Source of the DNA: a bacterium C-53
Lineage (GTDB): Bacteria; Bacillota; Clostridia; Lachnospirales; Lachnospiraceae
Length of the DNA: 64,000 nt
NCBI GenBank assembly: GCA_003612525.1
Contig: RAZD01000008.1
Span: 116,866-180,865, forward strand
Direction of reading: 5' to 3'
Shown: positions 17,409 to 24,529 of the stretch, in pieces
Position numbering within the stretch: position 1 is the first letter of the stretch
How the letters are laid out: the number at the start of each line of letters is the position of its first letter
Position numbers and translations under genes: made by a program
Notes under the pieces: model-generated
Databases searched by the model: none
Told to the model about the DNA's origin: nothing
What the model saw: only the letters and a program-made list of their open reading frames with translations

Positions 17409-19388
17409 GTGTATTTTCAAATTGAAAAAATAATACTATGGTCTAAAAAGATACAATATGCATTTAAAACAGTTGATTTTGAGATTGAAAAGGTAAATAT
17501 AATAACAGGAGCTTCCAGAACAGGAAAATCTGCAATCATTCCAATTATTGATTATTGTTTAGGAGAAGGGAATTGTCAAATACCGGTTAATACAATACGT
17601 GATGCATGTTCATGGTTTGGCGTATTGGTAAAATTGGAGAGTAAACGTATTTTACTAGCAAGAAGAGAACCCGGTCAACAAAAGTCTACAGACGATATGA
17701 TGTTGCTGGAGGGGCAGAAAATTGTAATTCCAGAAATACCAGCTAAAAATACGACACGTAAGAATGTTCGTAGACATTTAGACGAGATAGCAAGAGTTTC
17801 ATTCTTAGAGATAGAACAGGAAGAACTAAAAGGGTTTACTGATAGACCTTCATTTCGGGATATGATGGCTTTTTGTTATCAATCCCAAAACATAGTTGCC
17901 AATGCCAATACTTTATTTTATAAAGCAGATACAATGGAGCACAGAACAAAACTTATAAATATTTTCCCATATGTTTTGGGAGCTGTAACGTCTGAAATTT
18001 TAGCCAAAAGGCAAGAGTTAAGTGATATAGAGAAAAAATTAAAACGCAAAGAGCGTGAATTAGAAAAAATGCAAGAGGTATCTGATAGATGGCATATTGA
18101 AATAGGTGGTTGGATTAATGCTGCAAAAGAATATGGATTAATTGAAGCAGAACATTCGGTAGATTCTTTAAGCTTCAGAGATCAGCTGGCATTATTAAAA
18201 GAAATTTCTAAAAAAAATAATACGGATGTTTATATATTAGGGGAGAATATTAAAAATTCATCAAAACAAATAGTTGAGTTGAGAAAACGAGAAAATGAAA
18301 TATCATTAGAATTATCAAAGTATAAGAGCCGATATTTGGAAATGACGCAATTTGTTGAAAGTATAGAAGATTACCGAAAAACACTTACAATACAGATTGA
18401 TAGATTGAATATATCAAAATGGTTTGAAGAGCTGACAAAAAAGAATGAGATTTGTCCGTTTTGTGGAAGTAAACATAATGCTGATGAAAAAATGAAAGAA
18501 TTGGTTAGTAGCTTGGAGGCACTTGAATATGAAACTGAAGAAATTGCAGAAATTCCTGTAGCTTTTGAAAGAGAATACTCTCTTGTTCAAGAAAAAATTG
18601 AAGAATTAACTGAAAATCTTAATTCTATTCAAAAGTCTATAAAAATACAAAATAATAAAAAAGATGAAACATACAATCAAAAATATACGTTGGAAAATAT
18701 GTCGCGTTTTCTGGGAAAAGTTGAATATGCTGAGGAAGCATATAGAGCCATGGCATTTGATGGTGAACTGCAGGAGGAAATTGTACGATTGAAGGGAAGA
18801 ATTTCTGATTTGCAGAAGGAAATTAATGAATCTGTAATACAAAAGAAATTTAAAGCAGCTTTGAAAAATATTGAATTAAAGGTAATGAAATTATTACCTA
18901 TGTTGGATACGGAAAGGCCAGAAGATAATGTTGAGATAGATTATAAAAATCTTACGATTACGGTTACCGGGAAAACTGGGCGTAAAGATTATTTGTGGGA
19001 AATAGGGAGCGGTTCCAATTGGTTATCATATCACATTTCCGTATCATTGGCATTTCAAATGTTTTTTGCGGAACAGAATTATTCTACGGTACCACAATTT
19101 ATTGTATATGATCAGCCTAGTCAAGTATATTTTCCCCAAAAATTGGCACAAAAAGAAAATGAAAAAGAGAAAGATCCACAACTTGAAGATGAGGATGTAT
19201 TAGCTGTTAGAAAAATATTTGAAGCAATGTCGAGCGCTTTGGAAAAGACAAATCCACATATACAAATTATAGTGTTAGAACATGCTTCGGAATCTGCATG
19301 GAGTGAAATTAAAAATATAAATTTAGTGGAGGAGTGGAGGGGAGATAATAATAAATTAATACCCGAAGAATGGCTGGATGAAAATTAG
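17409..19388 (+). CDS. ABC-3C conflict system ATPase, DUF3732 family, SMC/Rad50-like
   Basis: A 659-residue ATPase of the DUF3732 type. Walker A GASRTGKS lies at residues 34-41, a long coiled coil spans about 205-500 with a single C-x-x-C (Cys349, Cys352) at its tip, a signature-like segment GSGSNWLSYH follows, and Walker B ends at Asp568 in FIVYDQPSQ. A H-loop-like LEHAS comes near the end. The tip cysteines resemble the Rad50 zinc hook, where two proteins each give one pair. GTG 17409 is preferred (GAGG eight bases upstream, two bases after the previous stop); an ATG at 17349 would overlap the middle component by 58 bases. Confidence 0.82.
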   Translation: MYFQIEKIILWSKKIQYAFKTVDFEIEKVNIITGASRTGKSAIIPIIDYCLGEGNCQIPVNTIRDACSWFGVLVKLESKRILLARREPGQQKSTDDMMLLEGQKIVIPEIPAKNTTRKNVRRHLDEIARVSFLEIEQEELKGFTDRPSFRDMMAFCYQSQNIVANANTLFYKADTMEHRTKLINIFPYVLGAVTSEILAKRQELSDIEKKLKRKERELEKMQEVSDRWHIEIGGWINAAKEYGLIEAEHSVDSLSFRDQLALLKEISKKNNTDVYILGENIKNSSKQIVELRKRENEISLELSKYKSRYLEMTQFVESIEDYRKTLTIQIDRLNISKWFEELTKKNEICPFCGSKHNADEKMKELVSSLEALEYETEEIAEIPVAFEREYSLVQEKIEELTENLNSIQKSIKIQNNKKDETYNQKYTLENMSRFLGKVEYAEEAYRAMAFDGELQEEIVRLKGRISDLQKEINESVIQKKFKAALKNIELKVMKLLPMLDTERPEDNVEIDYKNLTITVTGKTGRKDYLWEIGSGSNWLSYHISVSLAFQMFFAEQNYSTVPQFIVYDQPSQVYFPQKLAQKENEKEKDPQLEDEDVLAVRKIFEAMSSALEKTNPHIQIIVLEHASESAWSEIKNINLVEEWRGDNNKLIPEEWLDEN

Positions 19389-19528
19389 CTTTTATATAAA
19401 AAGGCCGTTTTGAATAGATGATATTATGACGTAATGTGTAAAAATGATATAGATTTTAGTTATTAGTTTTTGTAAAATTAAGGATAAGAACGTGAGAAAT
19501 AGGATTATATAAATATGGAGGAAAGGAT

Positions 19529-19864
19529 ATGTTAAAGCTAGAAATAAAACTTGATGAAGGTAAAATAAGTAAAGAGCAAAAATATAGCGTTTCTAGTGTA
19601 TATTATGCATTGGAGGAAGCTTTTAACAGTTATCATTTGAGGAAAGATAGTGAGCCTGATGGCACAATTGTATTTTATGGAAGTGGAGACCCTAGAGATT
19701 ATGGGGCATTTGGTTGTATTATCACATCTTTAAAAGAGAAATCGTGGTTTATGGATTATGTAATTAAATGGATTTGGTACAATAGCGATGATGGTGAGAA
19801 TGAAAATGACTTTGCTGTTGAGGATGTTCTGTATCATTATACAAAGAGAATGAGTGTGGCGTAA
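19529..19864 (+). CDS. Unknown 111-residue protein, putative partner/antitoxin of the VapD-like protein
   Basis: Starts with ATG behind GGAGG and ends in TAATG, sharing bases with the start of the VapD-like gene, so the pair is translationally coupled. The protein is acidic and mixed alpha/beta in appearance; it contains YGSGDPRDYGAFGC and an aromatic-rich C-terminal half. I do not recognise the family. Because a small gene upstream of vapD acts as antitoxin in some bacteria, an antitoxin role is plausible, but nothing in the protein itself proves it. Confidence 0.6.
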   Translation: MLKLEIKLDEGKISKEQKYSVSSVYYALEEAFNSYHLRKDSEPDGTIVFYGSGDPRDYGAFGCIITSLKEKSWFMDYVIKWIWYNSDDGENENDFAVEDVLYHYTKRMSVA

Positions 19865-20199
19865 TGAAGGGGAGGGAGGCAAAACACTTCAAGGCACTTT
19901 ATTTCGATTTATGTGTAAAGGATTTGGAAAAATATTATTCTGCAACTAATCCAAGAGGATCTTATCGGAAGATACATGATTATTTGCTTCAACGACAGTT
20001 TTCACATGAACAGTATTCGGGTTATCATTCGCAATATAAAACAACAGATTTGGAAATCTTTGATTTGGTATATGAAATGAATAAAGAATTTCCGTGGCTA
20101 GGATATTGCCTAAGTCATTTTGAAGTAACCAATGTAGGCGCAAACCATGATTTAATGCAGTTGTTCGATGAACCGTTTCAAGAACCGAAAAAGGTGTGA
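19864..20199 (+). CDS. VapD-like protein (Cas2-fold ribonuclease family)
   Basis: A 111-residue protein. From residue 10 it follows the VapD pattern: ALYFDLCVKDLEKYY, then a SYRKIHDYLLQRQF helix-strand, a serine/tyrosine turn, and EMNKEFPWLGYCLSHFEV near the end. VapD proteins share the Cas2 fold and have been reported as mRNA-cleaving toxins in Haemophilus and Helicobacter. It overlaps its upstream partner by one base. The repeat unit at 20222 begins 22 bases after its stop. Confidence 0.72.
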   Translation: MKGREAKHFKALYFDLCVKDLEKYYSATNPRGSYRKIHDYLLQRQFSHEQYSGYHSQYKTTDLEIFDLVYEMNKEFPWLGYCLSHFEVTNVGANHDLMQLFDEPFQEPKKV

Positions 20200-20221
20200 A
20201 CATATTTATTGATATTATAAA

Positions 20222-20556
20222 TGGTTAGAAATTTGGAGGAAGAATCTTATCTCCCAAATTCCCCCAAATGAGAAATGGCTATCCCCCCCCAATTTTAAAA
20301 ATCAGAAATCGGAAATTTTAGAAAGCAAAATGAATTTTCCCCCAAAAATAAAATTTGGGGGATACGGTTGAAAAGGTATTGATTCAGAGCAGTCAAAAAT
20401 CACTACAAAGCCAGTAAAATACATACTTATGGGGATATGCGACTAGGACATGAAAAAGGGAAAGTTCGCAAAACAGATGAATGCATAAGTGAACTTTTGA
20501 GAATGAGAACCCTTGTAAATGGTGTGGAAATGCCATTTGCAGGGGTTTTGGTATTT
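20222..20556 (+). repeat. Dispersed repeat, copy A (full length)
   Basis: About 335 bp without a credible gene, closely matching copy B (21098) along its length and copy C (22883) over its 3' third. Shared blocks include AAAAATCAGAAATCGGAAATTTT, AAATAAAATTTGGGGGAT and AAAGGGAAAGTTCGCAAAACAGATGAAT (each quoted in part). It holds three potential hairpins: CCCCCAAA/TTTGGGGG near 20340, AAGTTCGC/GTGAACTT at 20462-20496, and a terminal 15-bp stem followed by TTTT. Small open frames across it on either strand are probably spurious. It accounts for the gene-free stretch between the VapD-like and brnT genes. Confidence 0.8.
20508..20549 (+). terminator. Terminal hairpin of repeat copy A
   Basis: A 15-bp stem AACCCTTGTAAATGG / CCATTTGCAGGGGTT with two G-U pairs, a ten-base loop, then TTTT. 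It looks like a functional rho-independent terminator for the VapD-like module. Confidence 0.75.
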
Positions 20557-20595
20557 CCTATATTAAGACTTGAGAAGAGATTAGAGATGATGCAA

Positions 20596-20624
20596 TTGAT
20601 GGATTGGTTATTTAATGGTATACT
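20596..20624 (+). promoter_or_regulatory. Candidate housekeeping promoter of brnT
   Basis: TTGATG, 17-bp spacer, TATACT, 35 bases before the brnT start. It lies just downstream of repeat copy A. Confidence 0.5.
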
Positions 20625-20659
20625 GTTAACATAGAATAATCTAAGAGGAATGGCCAAAA

Positions 20660-20938
20660 ATGAAATTTGAGTGGGACGAAGAAAAAAATATTATTAATAA
20701 GGAAAAACATAAAATTTCTTTTGAAACGGCAGTATATGTTTTTGATGATCCTTATTACATTGAAATGTTTGATTTTGAGCATAGTGTTGATGAGGATAGA
20801 TATATTGCGATAGGGAAAGTCGGCGATGTACTGTTTGTAGTATTTACAGAACGAAAGGAAACGATTCGATTAATTTCAGCCAGACTTGCAACGAATGCAG
20901 AAAAGGAGCTTTATTATGACCAGAACATTAATTATTGA
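20660..20938 (+). CDS. brnT: BrnT-family toxin (type II toxin-antitoxin)
   Basis: A 92-residue protein with the BrnT pattern: FEWDEEKNIINKEKHKISFETA at the N-terminus, a central FDDP, and RLISARLATNAEKELYY at the end. BrnT folds like RelE-type ribonucleases and blocks translation by cleaving RNA; BrnA neutralises it. The H-x-I/V-S-F-E-E/T-A segment and the C-terminal ISAR motif are intact. Toxin-first order, with the antitoxin overlapping its 3' end, is typical of this family. An AGAGGA site lies ten bases upstream. Confidence 0.88.
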   Translation: MKFEWDEEKNIINKEKHKISFETAVYVFDDPYYIEMFDFEHSVDEDRYIAIGKVGDVLFVVFTERKETIRLISARLATNAEKELYYDQNINY

Positions 20939-21095
20939 AAGTGGACAAAAACCTACGGAAGAACAATTAAAAGAGGTTGAAGAGGCGAAAAAAAGTCCAA
21001 TTAACTTTGATGAGGATTGTGGGGAGTTGTCGCCAGCCATGATGAAGGCGTTTAAGAGTGCGGTTGTGCAAAGAAATCGTAAAAAAAAAGCTTAG
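20916..21095 (+). CDS. brnA: BrnA-like antitoxin, short form
   Basis: A 59-residue protein, started at ATG 20916 because AAAAGGAGC lies directly upstream inside brnT; an earlier in-frame ATG at 20886 lacks a site. It contains PINFDEDCGELSPAMMKAFKSA, matching the toxin-wrapping region of BrnA relatives, and a basic tail. It is shorter than classic BrnA and a clear ribbon-helix-helix DNA-binding domain is not evident. It overlaps brnT by 23 bases. Confidence 0.72.
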   Translation: MTRTLIIESGQKPTEEQLKEVEEAKKSPINFDEDCGELSPAMMKAFKSAVVQRNRKKKA

Positions 21096-21097
21096 AA

Positions 21098-21452
21098 ATA
21101 TTGGGGGAAGAATTTTATCCCCCAATATCCCCCCCCAAAAAAAAAATGGAAAATGGCTATCCCTCCAAATTTAAAAATCAGAAATCGGAAATTTTGTAAA
21201 GTAAAATCTGTTTTCTCGAAAATAAAATTTGGGGGATGCAGTTGAAAGGGCATGGATATTGGTCAGTCAGAAGTTGCTGCAAAGTCAGAAAAATACATGG
21301 TTCCGGGGATATATGACCGGAACATGAAAAAGGGAAAGTTCGCAAAACAGATGAATCAGTAGAAATTTGTCGAAGTCGGGCGAATAGATAAAAAGAATGA
21401 AAACCCTTGTAAGTGGTGTGTAAATGCCATTTGCGAGGGTTTTTATTATGGG
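21098..21452 (+). repeat. Dispersed repeat, copy B (full length)
   Basis: About 355 bp that begins two bases after the brnA stop and aligns with copy A. It keeps the GGGGGAAGAATTTTATCCCCC palindrome start (given in part), the AAAATTTGGGGGATGC block, the AAGTTCGCAAAACAGATGAAT block and the terminal hairpin. A run of A's after eight C's near 21125 differs from copy A. No credible gene lies in it. It explains the gene-free stretch between brnA and the 240-residue orphan. Confidence 0.8.
21401..21445 (+). terminator. Terminal hairpin of repeat copy B
   Basis: A 16-bp stem AAACCCTTGTAAGTGG / CCATTTGCGAGGGTTT with G-U pairs, followed by TTTT. Stem changes relative to copy A keep pairing through G-U pairs. 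Confidence 0.75.
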
Positions 21453-21504
21453 GAGATATTTTTGGATATAAATCATTATAGAGTGAATATAATAACTATA
21501 GTTT

Positions 21505-22227
21505 ATGAAATATATAATTCAAGAAACAGAAAGGAATGATGGTACGGTGGGTCCAACAATTGATCAGTATTTAGTGGCTAATTGCTTATATATGATTGAT
21601 GAATTTAATATGTTGTATAATGGATGGAGTAAACCGGAACTAAAAATTGAAGCGGATGAAGAGTTCAATGAAATGGATATAACAGTTAGATTAGGGTATG
21701 CGTTCAAACAGAATGCACATTATACAGCTGGAGAGGGTGGAAGAATAAAGAAAGCACAGAAAATAAATCATGATTTATATATAAGACAAAGAGATTTTAA
21801 AATAGAAGTCAAATATTTAAAAAATTGGATTAGTTCAGCTAATACAAGAGCAGCAAGCAAAAACTGGTCAGTGTTTCAGCAAGATTTTGACTGGTTAATG
21901 GATGAAATAGATCATGGAAAAACTGGAAAGGTTGCGTTTGTGATTGGATGGTTTAATTGTGTAGATTCATTTTCACAATTAATTCAGTTGGGTACAGGCA
22001 GTGGAGCCTATCCGTTAGCGGATGAAAGAAAACTGTCTTATTTTCCCTTTTTAATAAAAAAAGATGAGAATGCTCCAAAACAAACAAAAAATTTAACCTA
22101 TGATTATGTAAATGCATATACAGAAAGTCCAGTAAGAACTTCTTCTGAACGAAAAGGAAAATATAGATGTATGTTCATTGGAGGGGAAGATGATAAATTT
22201 CATTTTGCCCTATATTATGGAAAATAA
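21505..22227 (+). CDS. Orphan 240-residue protein with PD-(D/E)xK-like motif, function unknown
   Basis: I do not recognise this protein. It is soluble, with no signal peptide or membrane helix. The stretch from residue 91 to 106 (HDLYIRQRDFKIEVKY) has an Asp, a strand and an E-x-K, as in PD-(D/E)xK nuclease folds. This and its place among toxin modules make a restriction or toxin-type nuclease possible but unproven. It lacks a clear ribosome binding site; a TATAAT at 21488-21493 lies only 11 bases before the ATG, which would suit a nearly leaderless transcript. Base composition is A+T-rich like the rest of the island. Confidence 0.7.
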   Translation: MKYIIQETERNDGTVGPTIDQYLVANCLYMIDEFNMLYNGWSKPELKIEADEEFNEMDITVRLGYAFKQNAHYTAGEGGRIKKAQKINHDLYIRQRDFKIEVKYLKNWISSANTRAASKNWSVFQQDFDWLMDEIDHGKTGKVAFVIGWFNCVDSFSQLIQLGTGSGAYPLADERKLSYFPFLIKKDENAPKQTKNLTYDYVNAYTESPVRTSSERKGKYRCMFIGGEDDKFHFALYYGK

Positions 22228-22299
22228 AAATGTGAGACAGTTACCAATTAAATACCAGTGTACAATTATGAAATTAGTTCCAAAATGAAGATTAATAGG

Positions 22300-22328
22300 T
22301 TGAATACATCCTAGAAAGTAGATATAAT
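22300..22328 (+). promoter_or_regulatory. Candidate housekeeping promoter of the phd-doc module
   Basis: TTGAAT, 17-bp spacer, TATAAT, about 20 bases before the antitoxin start, with AGGAGG between. Phd-type antitoxins normally repress their own promoter. Confidence 0.6.
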
Positions 22329-22348
22329 AAAACTATCAGGAGGTATAG

Positions 22349-22594
22349 ATGATGACAATAAATACGAATACAATGGTTTCTATTACGGAAGCAAATCAGA
22401 ATTTTTCAAAAGTAGCAAGATTAGTGGATGAACACGGAACAGCTGTTATACTGAAAAACAATGTACCAAGATATCTTGTCATAGATTTTAGCAAAGCAGA
22501 TAAGGATGCTGTTGCATTAAATGAAGATGTGCTGAGTATATCAAAACGATTGATTGAAAAGAATAAGGAGGCATATGAGGTGCTTGCAAAGTGA
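22349..22594 (+). CDS. phd: Phd/YefM-family antitoxin
   Basis: An 81-residue antitoxin. Residues 8-50 carry the Phd/YefM DNA-binding fold (VSITEANQNFSKVARLV, then AVILKNNVPRYLVIDF) and the C-terminal helix would wrap the toxin. AGGAGG lies five bases before this ATG; a second ATG three bases later is equally possible. The TGA overlaps the GTG of the doc remnant. With the toxin broken, the antitoxin may persist as an anti-addiction factor or repressor. Confidence 0.88.
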   Translation: MMTINTNTMVSITEANQNFSKVARLVDEHGTAVILKNNVPRYLVIDFSKADKDAVALNEDVLSISKRLIEKNKEAYEVLAK

Positions 22595-22882
22595 TAAAAC
22601 TGACAAAAGAACAAATTTTGTTGCTTCACTCTCAATTATATAGAGACTACCGGAGGAAGTGATGGAATTAGAGATATTTGTCTGCTTGAATCTGCATTAG
22701 AAAGTCCATTTCAATCCTATAGTGGAGAAGAATTATATCCAAGCATACAGGCAAAGGCCGCAAGACTTTGCTATGGATTAGTTAAAAATCATGGAATGAT
22801 AGATGGCAATAAAAGAATAGGATGCCATGTCACGTTAGTCTTTTTGGCATTAAATGGCTGTGAGATTGAATATACACAATAA
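22591..22882 (+). pseudogene. doc: Doc-like Fic-fold toxin, frameshifted and 3'-truncated
   Basis: The GTG start overlaps the antitoxin stop. The first 24 codons read as a Doc N-terminus (IKLTKEQILLLHSQL) and then stop at 22660-22662. One base is missing near 22642: the next frame continues as ETTGGSDGIRDICLLESAL and reaches the Fic-type motif HGMIDGNKR, then ends at a TAA at 22880-22882 right at the edge of repeat copy C. Doc proteins usually run about 30 residues further. Two independent lesions make it very likely inactive. Confidence 0.85.
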
Positions 22883-22996
22883 GAGAAAAGTTCACAAAGC
22901 AGATGAATACATAAGTGAACTTTGTAGCGCGACTTTTGAGAATGAGAACCCCCTGTAAATAGCATTGAAATGCCATTTACAGGGATTTTTTGCATT
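22883..22996 (+). repeat. Dispersed repeat, copy C (3' part only)
   Basis: About 114 bp matching the 3' third of copies A and B. It begins exactly where the doc reading frame breaks off, carries the palindromic pair AAGTTCAC (22888-22895) / GTGAACTT (22915-22922) in its perfect form, and ends with the terminal hairpin. Confidence 0.78.
22951..22991 (+). terminator. Terminal hairpin of repeat copy C
   Basis: Stem CCCTGTAAATAGCATT / AATGCCATTTACAGGG with a single mismatch, followed by six T's. Confidence 0.75.
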
Positions 22997-23151
22997 ATAT
23001 ATTAACGTTTCATTTTTTGATACTATTACAATGTACTTTTTGCAGAATGTTTTAGGAAGGATGAAAACACGAATGGAAATGATATCAGGAAAGCCTTAAA
23101 CAATCAGGCGCCTGAAATAAAATAAGTATGCATTGTAAATAAACAATCGTA

Positions 23152-23180
23152 TTGACACTGTTATTCCAATTGAATATAAT
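23152..23180 (+). promoter_or_regulatory. Perfect housekeeping promoter, plus strand
   Basis: TTGACA at 23152-23157, 17-bp spacer, TATAAT at 23175-23180, pointing toward the HD-GYP gene at 23330. It is the best consensus match seen in the window. Confidence 0.75.
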
Positions 23181-23193
23181 TTTAACTAGAAAA

Positions 23194-23222
23194 ATTATAT
23201 TGAATAGGGATGGCAGTGTCAA
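23194..23222 (-). promoter_or_regulatory. Perfect housekeeping promoter, minus strand
   Basis: On the minus strand TTGACA (23222-23217), 17-bp spacer, TATAAT (23199-23194), pointing back toward the doc remnant. Any transcript would run antisense through repeat copy C. Confidence 0.65.
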
Positions 23223-23329
23223 TTGAAGTTCAGGACGGCTAAAATGTTGTATGGTAATTTTGGATTCCATTTGCCGGTTATATTCTGGCGTCTGTAAACT
23301 TGTATGATAAGGCCAAATGGAGGTTAATA

Positions 23330-24418
23330 ATGAGAGACAAAGTATTAATAGTTGATGATGTGGAGTTAAACAGAGATATTCTCGAGCTCATTTTGAAGGA
23401 CGAGTATGATATTTTGAAGGCTGAAAATGGAAAGAAAGCGATAGAGCTGATTCGTGAGCACGAGGAAGAAATAGCGGTGATTCTGCTCGATCTTGTTATG
23501 CCTGAACTTGATGGATTTGAAGTTCTGCGGGAGATCAAAGCAAATTACTGGACAGATCAGATTCCCGTTTTAATTATCAGCAGTGAGAACTCCTCAGATG
23601 TGGAAGAAAAGTGTTATGATTATGATATCTCTGACTTTATCAGGAAACCATTTGACGGCAAGGTGGTAAAAAAACGAATTCAGAACATTGTACATTTATT
23701 TGCATATAAAAATTGTCTGGAACTTAAGATACAGGAGCAGACGGAAGCGCTCCGCTCTCAGTATAAATTGGTAGAACAACAGAAAGAGAAGCTTCGCGAG
23801 AATAATGCAAAGATTCTGGATGTACTTGGCACGGTTGTTGAGTACCGTAATCTGGAGAGCGGAGAGCATATTAATCGTGTAAAAGGCTTCACGAAGATTC
23901 TTGCGCAGCAGGTGATGGAAGACTATCCCGAATACGGGCTGACTTCTGACATGGTTGAGATGATTACCAATGCAGCAGCGCTCCATGATATTGGCAAGAT
24001 TGCAATACCGGATCACATTCTGTTAAAGCCCGGCAGATTGACGTCAGAGGAATTTGAAGAAATGAAAGAGCATACAATTAGAGGATGTGATATTTTGGGC
24101 AGCATTGAGGGCGCCTGGGATGATGAGTACGGAAAAGTCAGCTACGAGATTTGCAGACATCACCATGAGAGATATGATGGAAAAGGATATCCTGACGGAC
24201 TGGTGGGTGACGACATCTCAATTGAGGCGCAGCTTGTTTCTGTGGCGGACGTTTATGATGCACTTGTTTCAGATCGCGTATATAAGAAAGCGTTTTCCAA
24301 AGATGAGGCGTATGATATGATTCGTAACGGTGAGTGCGGCACATTTTCACCCAGGCTGATGGACAGTTTTGAACGGGCAAGAGAAGCTTTTGAAAAACTG
24401 GCTGACGAGAGAAAGTAA
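23330..24418 (+). CDS. Response regulator with HD-GYP c-di-GMP phosphodiesterase domain (first of three)
   Basis: A 362-residue protein with an N-terminal receiver domain (phospho-acceptor Asp54 in LLDLVMP), a short coiled coil (about 120-165) and a C-terminal HD-GYP domain. The catalytic HD is at His219-Asp220 (LHDIGK), followed by HHERYDGKGYP and VADVYDAL, so it should be active in degrading c-di-GMP. ATG 23330 has TGGAGG six bases upstream. A consensus promoter lies 150 bases upstream. Confidence 0.9.
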   Translation: MRDKVLIVDDVELNRDILELILKDEYDILKAENGKKAIELIREHEEEIAVILLDLVMPELDGFEVLREIKANYWTDQIPVLIISSENSSDVEEKCYDYDISDFIRKPFDGKVVKKRIQNIVHLFAYKNCLELKIQEQTEALRSQYKLVEQQKEKLRENNAKILDVLGTVVEYRNLESGEHINRVKGFTKILAQQVMEDYPEYGLTSDMVEMITNAAALHDIGKIAIPDHILLKPGRLTSEEFEEMKEHTIRGCDILGSIEGAWDDEYGKVSYEICRHHHERYDGKGYPDGLVGDDISIEAQLVSVADVYDALVSDRVYKKAFSKDEAYDMIRNGECGTFSPRLMDSFERAREAFEKLADERK

Positions 24419-24430
24419 AAATGCTTTTTG

Positions 24431-24459
24431 TGGACAAAAGCGAAGGAATCCACTATAAT
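24431..24459 (+). promoter_or_regulatory. Candidate promoter for the Hpt gene, with leader hairpin
   Basis: TGGACA, 17-bp spacer, TATAAT. The following leader can form a stem from ACAGTC (24478) and GACTGT (near 24500). Confidence 0.5.
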
Positions 24460-24529
24460 AATGAGTAGCTGGCTACAGACAGTCGCATGATGCGGCAAGA
24501 CTGTAAAATATGGAAGCGTGGAGGCTGAT

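Larger units (their letters stand above)
23151..23223. repeat. 33-bp-arm inverted repeat carrying two convergent consensus promoters
   Basis: Arms 23151-23183 and 23191-23223 are complementary apart from a few positions, most of which become G-U pairs in RNA; the loop is seven bases. Each arm encodes TTGACA, a 17-bp spacer and TATAAT, so the two promoters point at each other. It sits in the 330-base gene-free stretch between the island and the second chemosensory cluster. The rest of that stretch (23000-23150 and 23224-23329) shows nothing I can name. Confidence 0.8.

Noticed and set aside
20427..20657. Small open frames on both strands across the dispersed repeat, similar between copies
   Set aside because: Similarity follows from the DNA repeat; frames are interrupted differently in each copy and lack start signals.
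19529..22996. Integron cassette array
   Set aside because: Cassette-like layout, but no integron integrase in the window and the repeats do not show the attC core sites.
22883..22996. CRISPR-like repeat
   Set aside because: Only three dispersed copies of different length, with genes rather than uniform spacers between them.
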